Below the pieces are notes generated by a model. It had not been told where the DNA came from. It searched no databases and was given only the letters and a program-made list of their open reading frames with translations. Source: Paenibacillus cymbidii (GTDB lineage: Bacteria; Bacillota; Bacilli; Paenibacillales; NBRC-103111). From it: DNA of 64,000 nt. The DNA lies in contig NZ_SHLX01000006.1 of the NCBI RefSeq assembly GCF_004764705.1, positions 264,935 through 328,934 on the forward strand, given 5' to 3'. Shown piece by piece: positions 9,401 to 20,721 of this stretch. A program made the position numbers and the translations under genes. Position 1 is the stretch's first letter. Each line of letters starts with the position of its first letter.

Positions 9401-9559
9401 CGGCAAATGCTGCACGCCGAAACGCTGGTTGAAGAGCGCCATAAAGCCCGAATAGTTGAGCAGCTCGGCTATCCCGCCGCACAGGAAAACCGGCGCCATA
9501 ATCCACAGCTTGCGCGTATCCTCCGCCCGCAGCCCCAGCAATCGCAATGCTTTTGTCAA
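6446..9559 (-). CDS. ADP/ATP-translocase-like membrane domain fused to HEAT repeats and a cNMP-binding domain
   Basis: About 1037 residues in three parts. Residues 1-430 form about 12 membrane helices resembling the Npt1/Npt2 nucleotide-transporter branch (AELLNYSGFMALFNQRFG near the N-terminus). Residues about 440-860 are HEAT-like helical repeats (Asp-hinged units such as LIGLIHEDSPRIKLAALRAM). The C-terminus (about 890-1030) is a cyclic-nucleotide-binding fold with the FGETAIL motif. The arginine that normally grips the cyclic phosphate is Ser here (DQSASAVS instead of ..PRxAT). The start codon is TTG with AAGGAT upstream. It lies directly upstream of the partner-switch genes, so it may be a membrane sensor for them; transport activity is unproven. 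Confidence 0.85.
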   Translation of the reverse strand: MTKALRLLGLRAEDTRKLWIMAPVFLCGGIAELLNYSGFMALFNQRFGVQHLPLMYIVEAMLLPLEGWLLAKMASLLPKPKLMRTLYLLMALALLANGLVLLGFKLGGIDFIYYYPILFLSSNFVVRQMTLLLWATAFDLCPTQQAKRLMPIFVASATIGGIVAGFVAQVFVKWFGTEVVYALAPVVLLIGYRYFRLAIAKYLVPLTLKAERKSEAAAAPQEEALTTGQYARLIVGSPFLLCAMALMTLMPALYFLIEYQYFNAAQTTYPNESDLTAFYGIVITLQFTFSLVLQTVSTRLMNWLGASNMLLAITVVFLGGFAVTTMFVGAPHSLAAVSCAYAVIYILYYYFAEPCYQLFFKMQPLGRRDGIRYVVQAIAASAGILFGALLSLLHSSGWIELTPQAAIGLVLAVALVATAWYSRNLYMKELVRSVQTLHDQLSDIAESFFGGIRQTKAMQAILGYLQHPNDYVRELALEIAGKAKDPAHLPQLIGLIHEDSPRIKLAALRAMTLHGADLQQLVQVASFLEDEDVEVRSECVRLLGRAKHLKSQAHFFIRMKLLDAHPHVASEAILALYTLGSDESYAACGETIVKLLDTGGESAVYGCRTIAALGLDSYAEWVESLLGDDKPAVKVAAAACLGKLRRRETVPRLLAMYPLADKELRKAIVQAFADMGEPALSDLFDGMKQPDPLSWKAAVVALAGILPERRVRELLVDACLARIADIGRNRALPEALRALGLSEAAALCERRYGEIRDALSDAAWAVLAALADEQVVATIRQAVTDADDDVRENGLEALAEGPGDRRLAAALFALLQQDAAAAARPAVLEAAATRADAGEGKAPVQAALEVVRHEAEAAGADGWLRQIAGYALDMERRKEAGDMQEERKFLSLLDKVVFLKQVELFAHLSVDELGLIAGIASEEVHPDGAFLIQAGETFSRMYIIVDGNIELSGTMADGSIGTIGVLGPKMAFGETAILDQSASAVSAQAFFDEVRVLALRGEDLARLVRLYPEIGIGLLQASGARVRLLESMLMKMG

Positions 9560-9637
9560 CGCATATCAAATCCTTGTCGCTTCGCCGCAGGTCGCCGCCG
9601 GGGCCAGCCGTTCTTACACTGGGCCACTTGCGATCTC

Positions 9638-10156
9638 CTACAGCTTTTTATTGTAAAGCAGCATGGCTTCGCCGTCGTAGTAGTAGTCGGGACAAGTGCC
9701 CACTAGCGTAAACCCGCGCCCCTCGAACATGCGCTGAATCGGCGCGTATTCCGGCAAGTCGCACGTGTAGGTGAGAATGTAGCGGCCGCCGCGCGAACGA
9801 ACGAACGCGATCATCGTATCGTACAGCCGCCGCGCGATGCCGAGGTTGCGGTACTGCCGGTGCACGGCGATAAAATCCCACATGTAGCCGCCGGTGCGAT
9901 GCTCGTTCTCCTTGATGTTGCAGGCGCCGATTACTTCTCCCCGCTCGTTCTCCACGAACCAGAACCGGTCGCCTCCCTGATGCAGGCTTTGGCGGGGCCG
10001 GTTGCGGAACATTTCCTGCTCGCCGGGGGTATAGCGCTGATCGTCGAACGAATGCGGCGACAGGAAAAAGTCGCCGATCCGCTGCGCCTGCGCTTCATTT
10101 TCCATTTCCTGCACGAGATACGATCGTTCGGATGCGGTTTGCTTCAACTGCTCCAT
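9638..10156 (-). CDS. GNAT-family N-acetyltransferase
   Basis: 172 residues with a GNAT fold: the central strand MWDFIAVHRQYRNLGIARRLYDTMIAFV contains the acetyl-CoA pyrophosphate loop (Q/R-x-x-G-x-A/G, here QYRNLGIAR). The C-terminal strand-helix GRYILTYTCDLPEYAPIQRMFEGRGF is also typical. An ATG at 10156 preceded by AGGGA is a better start than the in-frame codon ten residues upstream. The substrate is unknown. It lies between the cyclase-like gene and the translocase-HEAT gene on the same strand, so it is probably co-transcribed with the eCIS regulatory genes, though it could be a passenger. Confidence 0.85.
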   Translation of the reverse strand: MEQLKQTASERSYLVQEMENEAQAQRIGDFFLSPHSFDDQRYTPGEQEMFRNRPRQSLHQGGDRFWFVENERGEVIGACNIKENEHRTGGYMWDFIAVHRQYRNLGIARRLYDTMIAFVRSRGGRYILTYTCDLPEYAPIQRMFEGRGFTLVGTCPDYYYDGEAMLLYNKKL

Positions 10157-10280
10157 AAGACGGTTCCCTGCCCTTCGCCTTGTCAAGATATCCCCACGAA
10201 TCGGGACTTGGGCGTGTCTTCGATGCGGATGCAGATACGCTGCGGAGGCCCCGGAAATGGCTCCCTTTTAGCCTGCCTGG

Positions 10281-13058
10281 TTACGATACGTACAGAGTGC
10301 CGTTCCAGTCGGCGGCAGCGCCCTTCTGGTAGTACTCGTCGCAAATGTAGAAATACAGCTTGGCCGCCTTGTCCTGGCGATTGATCTTGATGACTTGCAC
10401 GAACGCTTCCCGCGCATCGTAGAAGCGGCCGACCTGGTACAGCTGGATCGCTTGCTCGAACTGCGCTTTCGTCCGCTCCTTCAGCGTCCGGATCGTATCC
10501 GGGTCGCCCTGGTACACATCGTACAGCTGCAGCGGCTTGTCGCTGTCCTCGTCGCGGATCAGCCCCAGATTCCGGTACTGGAACGACGTATTGCCGCTCA
10601 GTTGGCGGGCGAAGTCATCCGTAATCAAAATCGATGCCCCAAGCGTATCCGTCAGCTTCTCGACCATCGACGCGACATTCACGTCGTCCGAGATGACGTT
10701 GCCTTCCATCCGTTTCTCTTCGCCGACGATGCCGAGCCGCAGCGGCCCGCGATGGATGCCGATGCCGATGTCGATCGGCACGTAGCCGGTGTGATCCCGG
10801 TGCACGTTGTACAGCTCCAGTTCCCTGCGCATTTCGATCGCCGCCAGCAGCGACTCGTCCGCCGCATTCGAGAACAGGGCCATGATGCCGGCGCCCAAAT
10901 ATTTGTTGATCCAGCCTTCGTGGCTGCGGATATAAGGCGAGAACCGCTTCAGGAACGAGTTGATGAAGTTGAAGTTCTCTTCCGGCGTCAGCCGTTTCGA
11001 AAACTGGTAGAAGGAACGGATGTTGCAGACGAGAATGTGCATTTCCTTCTCGACCTGGTCGCCGAGTTGAACGTCGAGAATGCTTTCCTTGCCAAGCGAC
11101 TGCAAAAACTGCTGCGGCACGAACCGGTAATACGCTTCGCTGGCGTTCGTGATCTGCACGATGTAATCGCGAATGTGGCCGGCCATAAAGTTGAAGTTGT
11201 CGCCGAGATCGGACACTTCGTCGCGCGTCTTGATATCGACTACGGCGTCCCACTGGCCTTTGGCGAACCGGGTTACGCTGCCGCGCAGCTTGCGGATCGA
11301 CGAAAGCATGTAGTAAGTCATCAACAGGAAAACGACGAGCAGCACGGAGGTAATGATGGCGATATTGCGAATCGTGCTGACCAGAATCATTCGCCGGTGC
11401 TGGAGAATGCCTTCCAGGTTTTTGCTCGTTTCGTAAACTCCGACGATTTTGCCGCTTGAATTGTAGACCGGGCCGATGGCGTACATCCAGTAGCCGGTGT
11501 CGTCATTCCATTTATCCGTGACGATGGCGCCCGTCTGCGCAACCAGCGAGTTCTGCTCCGTCGTCGGAAACGGCCGGAACATGTTGTAGCTGTCGTCGTC
11601 CTCGATGATGCGATACAGCTGGCCGTTCTCGTATTTGTACAGCGCCCGGTAGAAGCCTTCGAAATTGAACTGGTCGCTCTCGAACAACCCTTTCATCTTG
11701 TCGTGAAACAGCCGGAAGTCGGCGTCCATGTAATCGGCGGGAGATTTGATCCGCTCCAGCCGGTCGCCGTCGATCAGGTTCTGCCCGTTGCGGGCGAGCA
11801 GCGCCAGCTCGCGAATCGTTTCGTCTTCGAGCTTGGCCGAGAAGTTGGTGTACACCACGTAGGACAGCAGCCCCATCGAAGCGACGATAATCGGCACGAA
11901 GACGAAAATTTGCTTCAAAATGAGCGAGATGCGGCGCCGCATGATGTTGACGTACAGCAGCTTGACCGCCCAGAGCAGCCCCAGCGCCGATACGACGGCG
12001 ACCGCCCAGACGAGCCACCTGCCGGACATGATGGCGGCGGAGTAGTGGAGGTCGGACGCGCGGATGTTCAAGTCGATCGAGCCGTCCGCCGCGCGCCGGA
12101 ATACTTCGGTGCCCGACGCCACCGTTACGGCGCCGTCTTGCGCCACGCGGATCGCGTACAGGTCGAAGAAATCGAGGTCCAGCCCAAGCTCCTGCGCCTT
12201 TTCCTCCGTGAGCAGCGATTCCAGGACGTAAGGCTCGGCGCGGTCGATGCGGCTGATCATCTTCAGCCGGAAATCGATGAACGAAAGGCGCCCTTTGCCG
12301 TCGATGCCGATGCTTTCCGGGAAATTGAGCCGTGTCCGGTCGATGGTGGGCAGCGGATACAGCAGTTCGGAGCTGCCGTTGCCGAGATCGCGATACACCT
12401 CGCCGCTTCGCGTCGAAAAGACGATCGAGCCGGGAGCCGTGCCGCGCACTTCGTTCAGCGTTTTCCCGTCCGGCAGCGTGCCGGTGTAGACCGGTTTCGC
12501 TTCTTTTTCCCCTTTGGCGACCTTCATGAGCGTAAACTTCGATACCTCGTCGAGGAAAAAGTAAAGGCCGTCCTCGCGCAGCTGCAGCGCTTTGATGCTG
12601 CCGACGCGCATGAGGCTGTCGCCTTTGCCGTTCTTCAGCTTTGACGAATCGATGCGGAACAACTCGGCGTCGAATTCGCCGCGCGGGGTGTAGCGGATCA
12701 CGCGCTCCTCCTTGACGACGAACCCGAAGGAGTCGAGCAGCGTGTCGACCGTGTACAGGAAGCCGTTCCCGTCGACCGCCAAATCGTTGAAGTTGTGCAT
12801 CAGGTCCGGCTGGTCGGACGGCTGGCGGATTTTGTAGGCGACCGTTCCGCCTGCGTCCGTTTTGATGATCGTCTTCTTGGACCCGCCTATGATGTAAGCA
12901 TTGTTGTCGTCGTCGGTGACGGCGAGCGACATGTTGCCCAGCTTCATCGCGTTTTCCGTCGGCAAGTGCCGCAGCGTCGACCAGTTGCGGTACAAATAGT
13001 TGCCGGCGGCCGCCAGCAGCAGCACAAGCGCCAGCAGCACCGCGATCGATTTTTTCAT
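10281..13058 (-). CDS. membrane sensor with degenerate class III nucleotide cyclase domain
   Basis: 925 residues from an ATG preceded by GAGGTGA. Order: N-terminal membrane segment (5-23); an extracytoplasmic beta-propeller-like region (35-330); membrane helices at about 347-369, 380-402 and 557-583 enclosing a sensor region (about 405-555); HAMP (584-637); FVPQQFLQSLG linker; class III cyclase homology domain (672-850); and a TPR-like tail (865-912). The two metal-binding aspartates of active cyclases are Asn679 (CNIRSF) and Ala723 (KYLGAGIMALF), and the transition-state Arg of the VN-x-A-x-R motif is Met798. It is therefore very probably catalytically dead and acts as a sensor or scaffold. 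It heads the run of genes leading to the phosphatase and DUF4157 protein. Confidence 0.88.
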   Translation of the reverse strand: MKKSIAVLLALVLLLAAAGNYLYRNWSTLRHLPTENAMKLGNMSLAVTDDDNNAYIIGGSKKTIIKTDAGGTVAYKIRQPSDQPDLMHNFNDLAVDGNGFLYTVDTLLDSFGFVVKEERVIRYTPRGEFDAELFRIDSSKLKNGKGDSLMRVGSIKALQLREDGLYFFLDEVSKFTLMKVAKGEKEAKPVYTGTLPDGKTLNEVRGTAPGSIVFSTRSGEVYRDLGNGSSELLYPLPTIDRTRLNFPESIGIDGKGRLSFIDFRLKMISRIDRAEPYVLESLLTEEKAQELGLDLDFFDLYAIRVAQDGAVTVASGTEVFRRAADGSIDLNIRASDLHYSAAIMSGRWLVWAVAVVSALGLLWAVKLLYVNIMRRRISLILKQIFVFVPIIVASMGLLSYVVYTNFSAKLEDETIRELALLARNGQNLIDGDRLERIKSPADYMDADFRLFHDKMKGLFESDQFNFEGFYRALYKYENGQLYRIIEDDDSYNMFRPFPTTEQNSLVAQTGAIVTDKWNDDTGYWMYAIGPVYNSSGKIVGVYETSKNLEGILQHRRMILVSTIRNIAIITSVLLVVFLLMTYYMLSSIRKLRGSVTRFAKGQWDAVVDIKTRDEVSDLGDNFNFMAGHIRDYIVQITNASEAYYRFVPQQFLQSLGKESILDVQLGDQVEKEMHILVCNIRSFYQFSKRLTPEENFNFINSFLKRFSPYIRSHEGWINKYLGAGIMALFSNAADESLLAAIEMRRELELYNVHRDHTGYVPIDIGIGIHRGPLRLGIVGEEKRMEGNVISDDVNVASMVEKLTDTLGASILITDDFARQLSGNTSFQYRNLGLIRDEDSDKPLQLYDVYQGDPDTIRTLKERTKAQFEQAIQLYQVGRFYDAREAFVQVIKINRQDKAAKLYFYICDEYYQKGAAADWNGTLYVS

Positions 13059-13120
13059 CGTCCGTTCACCTCGCTCCATTGCTTGATCATGCGTCTTCTC
13101 CACAATTCGGGCTTTCCGCG

Positions 13121-13314
13121 AAAATAGCCCATTAAAAGTGGCTTATTTACCCTTTTTTGCCCGTGTCGAGCGAAATAGCCAGTGTTTTCACTGGTTATTT
13201 CGGTCTGACCGCGCCAAAATGGAGCTTTTTCCGCGAATAGCCAGTGTTTTCACTGGCTATTTCGTTGTTGTCGGCCATTTGGGGCGAAATAGCCAATAAA
13301 ATCGGGCTTATTTC
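13121..13314. repeat. four-hairpin intergenic module, copy 1
   Basis: Four short palindromes start at 13121, 13172, 13234 and 13286. The outer two have arms of the type AATAGCCxxT / (A)xxGGCTTATT, the inner two GAAATAGCCAGTG / CACTGGTTATTTC and GAATAGCCAGTG / CACTGGCTATTTC. Total length is 194 bp and spacing matches the copies at 17.8, 50.6 and 63.4 kb. It lies between the stalk-protein stop and the cyclase-like start, so it would be within the transcript if those genes are co-transcribed. Confidence 0.9.
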
Positions 13315-13400
13315 AGTCGGGAGTGCGGACTCCCGGGGAAACGAGGCTTATTCGGCTGGCTGCAGCCGTCGGCGAAGCGCCGATACCGATGCCGATGGCG

Positions 13401-17567
<4,167 letters not shown>

Positions 17568-17813
17568 TCCGATTCCTCCCGCCAAGCTGTTACTTTCATA
17601 CTACAATACTTGCCGACGCAGCGCACCCTGTATTTTGGTGATAAATGCCACAATAGTGCGGCTTCTGTACGGTTTGCCGCCTTTCCAGCAATCGTTTTGA
17701 CTGGCGAAACTTGTATTGCTCCGCGCAACATTAATGTAGTACGATAAGTTAGCAAGATGTCCCACAAACCGACATGATCTTGCGGACACCGCCGGCAACA
17801 AACCGGTCATCCC

Positions 17814-18006
17814 AAATAAGCCACAAAAAATGGCCTATTCGCGGGATTTTCCCGCTCTCATCCAAAATAGCCAGTGAAAATAGGGCCTATTCGCACCCAA
17901 CCCGCCTCGAAAACGGGGTTTTTCACGAAATAACCAGTGGAAACATGGTCTATTTCGCCAATACCGCTCAATTTTCATTAAATAGTCCATAAAAAATGGC
18001 TTTTTT
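17814..18006. repeat. four-hairpin intergenic module, copy 2
   Basis: Palindromes start at 17814, 17864, 17927 and 17980: outer units AATAAGCCAC / ATGGCCTATT and AATAGTCCAT / ATGGCTTTTT, inner units AAATAGCCAGTG / GGGCCTATT and GAAATAACCAGTG / CATGGTCTATTTC. This copy is the most diverged but keeps the 193-bp length and unit spacing. It occupies the divergent region between the stalk-protein gene and the DUF4280 gene. Confidence 0.85.
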
Positions 18007-18101
18007 GCGAAAATTGCCTAAGCGGAGTACATAACAGCGGTTTTTCATTCCATCCGACAAACTTCGACGTCCGCCGCGGCGTCCGAAGGAGGCGCCAAGA
18101 T

Positions 18102-18488
18102 ATGGGGAATATCGTATGCGGGGGAGCGTTGCTGCAATGCAGCTTCGGCGTAGCGCCAAGCTCGCTGATGGTGCTGCCGGCCAATCGCGTCATGACCTCC
18201 ATGCCGATCGCGAACATCATGGACAACAAGCCGATGGTGAACATCCTGCCGTTCGGCATGTGCAATTCGATGGCCAACCCGATGGTTGCCGCCGCAACCG
18301 CAGCCGCGCTTGGCGTGCTTACGCCGATGCCGTGCATACCGGTTACCGCCGCGCCGTGGGCGCCGGGCTGTCCGACGGTGCTGGTCGCCAACATGCCGGC
18401 GCTGAACAACAGCTCCAAGTGCATGTGCAACTGGGGCGGCGTCATCCAGATCAATATGCCGGGCCAAATGCAGATCCAGGTCCCATAG
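18102..18488 (+). CDS. DUF4280 PAAR-like spike-tip protein
   Basis: 128 residues, rich in Cys, Pro and Met, with the DUF4280 pattern: N-terminal VCGGALLQCSFGVAPSSL, a DNKPMVNILPFGMCNSMANP block, and C-terminal PCIPVT..PWAPGC. The family is PAAR-like, and PAAR-type proteins cap the spike of contractile systems and help pierce membranes or attach cargo. The ATG has AAGGAGG upstream at good spacing. It forms a two-gene plus-strand unit with the MORN protein (45-base gap), separated from the main spike genes by more than 40 kb. Confidence 0.88.
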   Translation: MGNIVCGGALLQCSFGVAPSSLMVLPANRVMTSMPIANIMDNKPMVNILPFGMCNSMANPMVAAATAAALGVLTPMPCIPVTAAPWAPGCPTVLVANMPALNNSSKCMCNWGGVIQINMPGQMQIQVP

Positions 18489-18533
18489 CCGGCCGGAACC
18501 GGCACACCATCAATTGAAGGAGGGGCGTACGAC

Positions 18534-20300
18534 GTGAGCGACAACGGTTTCGTGAAAACGATGGAAACGATATTCAAGCCGGTTGCGCTGCCCATCATCC
18601 GGAACCTGCTCAAACCGCTTCGCGATTTGAAGAAGCTGCCGGGCATCATCATCAAGAAGATCCAGAACTTCTTCAAAACGCTTCTCGGCACCAAAGAAAC
18701 GTCGCTGCAAAACTACGTCTCCATCGGCCGTTATTACGTGTCCAAACGGGTCGTCGCTTTCGCTTTTATCGGCGTGCTCGTGTTAAGCTTCTTCCTGTTC
18801 ATCAAACCGCCTCCGCTTGTCAAAAAGTGGTTCTACCCGACCCCGGTCCTGCGCGAAGCTTCCTCCCAAGCGGCCAAATTCAGCGGCAATGCCAAAGTGC
18901 TGCCTCCTACCGGCAAGGTCGCCCGCTACAAGGGCAGCCTGAAGGACGGCTTGTACGCCGGCCAAGGCAAGTTGTATGCCGACAACGGGCAGCTGCTGTA
19001 CGAAGGCGAGTTCGACAAAGGGCTCAAGGCCGGCGGCGGCACGCTTTACGACGACAAGGGCACGCTTCTGTACAAAGGTCAGTTCGCGGCGGACACGATG
19101 AACGGGCAAGGCATGGATTTTTATCCCGATGGCAAAATCCGCTACGTCGGCGAGTTCCAGAATGGCAAAATCGGCGGCGCGGGCAAGCTGTTTTTTCCGA
19201 GCGGCGATTTGCAATACGAAGGCGCGTTCAGCGCGGGGACTTACGGCGGCGAGGGCAAGCTGTACAACGAATCCGGCGCGCTGCTGTACGAAGGCGCGTT
19301 CGCCGAAGGCAAGTATAACGGCGCAGGCAAACTGTACGGCGCGAACAAAGCGATCGTATACGAAGGCGGCTTCAAAAGCGGGTTGTACGCCGGCGACGGC
19401 ACCGAGTTGTACCCGAACGGTTTTGTGAAGTACAAGGGGGCTTTTGCGGCGGGCGTTTACAACGGCGAAGGCGCGAGCTTCACCGATGCCGGCGTGCCGG
19501 TCTACAAAGGCACGTTCGCCGGCGGCAAGCCGAACGGTGTCGGCGAGGCTTACGACAAGGAAGGCAAACCCGTCTACCGCGGCGAGTTCGCGAACGGCGC
19601 CTACGAAGGAGTAGGCACGCTGCTCGATCAAGATGGCGGGACGGTGGTCAAAGCGTTTTTTGCGGCGGGGCATGTGCAGCTGCAAAACTTCCTCGGGCTG
19701 CCCAGCAAAAAGATCGAAGAAATGCTAGGCAAACCGACGGAAATCGTCGCGCCGGACAGCGCGGTTGCTTCCGACGCTGCGGCGGATGCAGCAGGGTCAG
19801 CCGGCGGCGCGGGAACGACGGCGAGCGGCGCAGGAGCCGCGGGCAGCACGGCAGCCGCGGCAGGCAGTGCAGCGACGGCCTCGACGGGAGCTGCCGGAAC
19901 CACAGCGGCTCCCGTTACTGGCGCCGCAACAACTGCTGCCGCCGACCCGTCCGCAGCAGCAGCCAGCTCCGAGATCGTCAAGCTGACGATGAACTACAAC
20001 GAGCAGCAGATGGCGTTCACGATCGAAACGACGCCGGAAAATCCGAAGGAGGCGATCGTCACCGGCGTCGCGTTATGGGGCAGCAAGCCGCTGTCCGTCT
20101 TCGTCCCGGAGATCGAAACCTTTGCCGATCCGAACAAGCCGAACGCGCTCGGCTACAATCAGTTGGAACTGAAGCGCAATGCCGGCTCGGATGCGTATCT
20201 GAACGTTTACTTTAAGGACTCGTTCATGTACACCGTTACCCACCACCGCAAAACCGGCACCGCCAACCAGTTGGAGATCGGCCGGATTTCGAAGGAGTAG
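18534..20300 (+). CDS. membrane-anchored MORN-repeat protein
   Basis: 588 residues from GTG after AAGGAGGGG. An N-terminal amphipathic basic region (1-70) precedes one membrane helix (about 73-95: VVAFAFIGVLVLSFFLFI). Then come ten MORN-like repeats of about 24 residues (about 125-370; pattern YxGxFxxGxxxGxGxLY), an Ala/Gly/Thr-rich linker (about 400-480) and a C-terminal beta-rich domain (about 480-588). MORN repeats usually bind lipids or proteins and organise membranes. Pairing with the PAAR-like gene suggests a partner that holds or receives the spike tip at the membrane, which is inference. It has no recognisable catalytic domain. Confidence 0.85.
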   Translation: MSDNGFVKTMETIFKPVALPIIRNLLKPLRDLKKLPGIIIKKIQNFFKTLLGTKETSLQNYVSIGRYYVSKRVVAFAFIGVLVLSFFLFIKPPPLVKKWFYPTPVLREASSQAAKFSGNAKVLPPTGKVARYKGSLKDGLYAGQGKLYADNGQLLYEGEFDKGLKAGGGTLYDDKGTLLYKGQFAADTMNGQGMDFYPDGKIRYVGEFQNGKIGGAGKLFFPSGDLQYEGAFSAGTYGGEGKLYNESGALLYEGAFAEGKYNGAGKLYGANKAIVYEGGFKSGLYAGDGTELYPNGFVKYKGAFAAGVYNGEGASFTDAGVPVYKGTFAGGKPNGVGEAYDKEGKPVYRGEFANGAYEGVGTLLDQDGGTVVKAFFAAGHVQLQNFLGLPSKKIEEMLGKPTEIVAPDSAVASDAAADAAGSAGGAGTTASGAGAAGSTAAAAGSAATASTGAAGTTAAPVTGAATTAAADPSAAAASSEIVKLTMNYNEQQMAFTIETTPENPKEAIVTGVALWGSKPLSVFVPEIETFADPNKPNALGYNQLELKRNAGSDAYLNVYFKDSFMYTVTHHRKTGTANQLEIGRISKE

Positions 20301-20303
20301 GGT

Positions 20304-20356
20304 GTGACTGAACACTCCGAGGAAAGCAGATTGCACCTGAGCGAGTGTTCAGTCAC
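20304..20356 (+). terminator. 14-bp inverted repeat after the MORN gene
   Basis: Perfect arms GTGACTGAACACTC (20304-20317) and GAGTGTTCAGTCAC (20343-20356) around a 25-base loop begin three bases after the MORN stop. There is no T-tract, so it may protect the mRNA end or bind a protein rather than terminate. Confidence 0.45.
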
Positions 20357-20445
20357 GCCCTGGACCGGCCAGTTGCCATGAAAGCGTTCTATAGCTTGTA
20401 ACGAAAACGTAATGTCCGCTTCATCTTCGTTTAACGTTTATCGCC

Positions 20446-20522
20446 GATAATAAAGAAGACCCCCTTTTTGATATAGATTCACGTTGGACCTGCGAGCCCG
20501 TTGCTTGCGGGTCATTTTTTTT
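20446..20522 (+). ncRNA. small-RNA-like element, copy A
   Basis: A possible -10 box GATAAT (20446-20451) with ATCTTC 17 bases upstream is followed by AAAGAAGACCCCCTTTTTG and, 16 bases later, a terminator hairpin (20487-20513) with eight Ts (20515-20522). The transcript would be about 65 nt with a C-rich single-stranded segment complementary to Shine-Dalgarno sequences, as in known Gram-positive sRNAs. Upstream sequence from about 20381 is also shared with copy B. Confidence 0.5.
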
Positions 20523-20644
20523 GCCGGGAACTACATTCTCCTCATTGCTGTGCTCGATATCGATGTTTAATTTCCAAATAAAGCGCTCTATATCTTGTCA
20601 TATAAACGTAACGTTGCTTTCATCTTCAGTTAATGTTTGGCCGC

Positions 20645-20721
20645 GATAATAAAGAAGACCCCCTTTTTGATATAGCATTATCTTGGACCTGCGAGCCCGC
20701 TGCTTGCAGGTCATTTTTTTT
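20645..20721 (+). ncRNA. small-RNA-like element, copy B
   Basis: Second copy 199 bp downstream of copy A. GATAATAAAGAAGACCCCC and the following TTTTTGATATAG are identical to copy A; the terminator (20686-20712, T-run 20714-20721) differs at paired positions but keeps the stem, and copy B pairs better. The T-run overlaps the last codons of the convergent phosphodiesterase gene. Confidence 0.5.

Noticed and set aside
13121..13314. Four regularly spaced repeats taken as a CRISPR array
   Set aside because: Units are palindromes of two types, spacers are unequal (about 22 and 33 bases), only four units occur and there are no cas genes.
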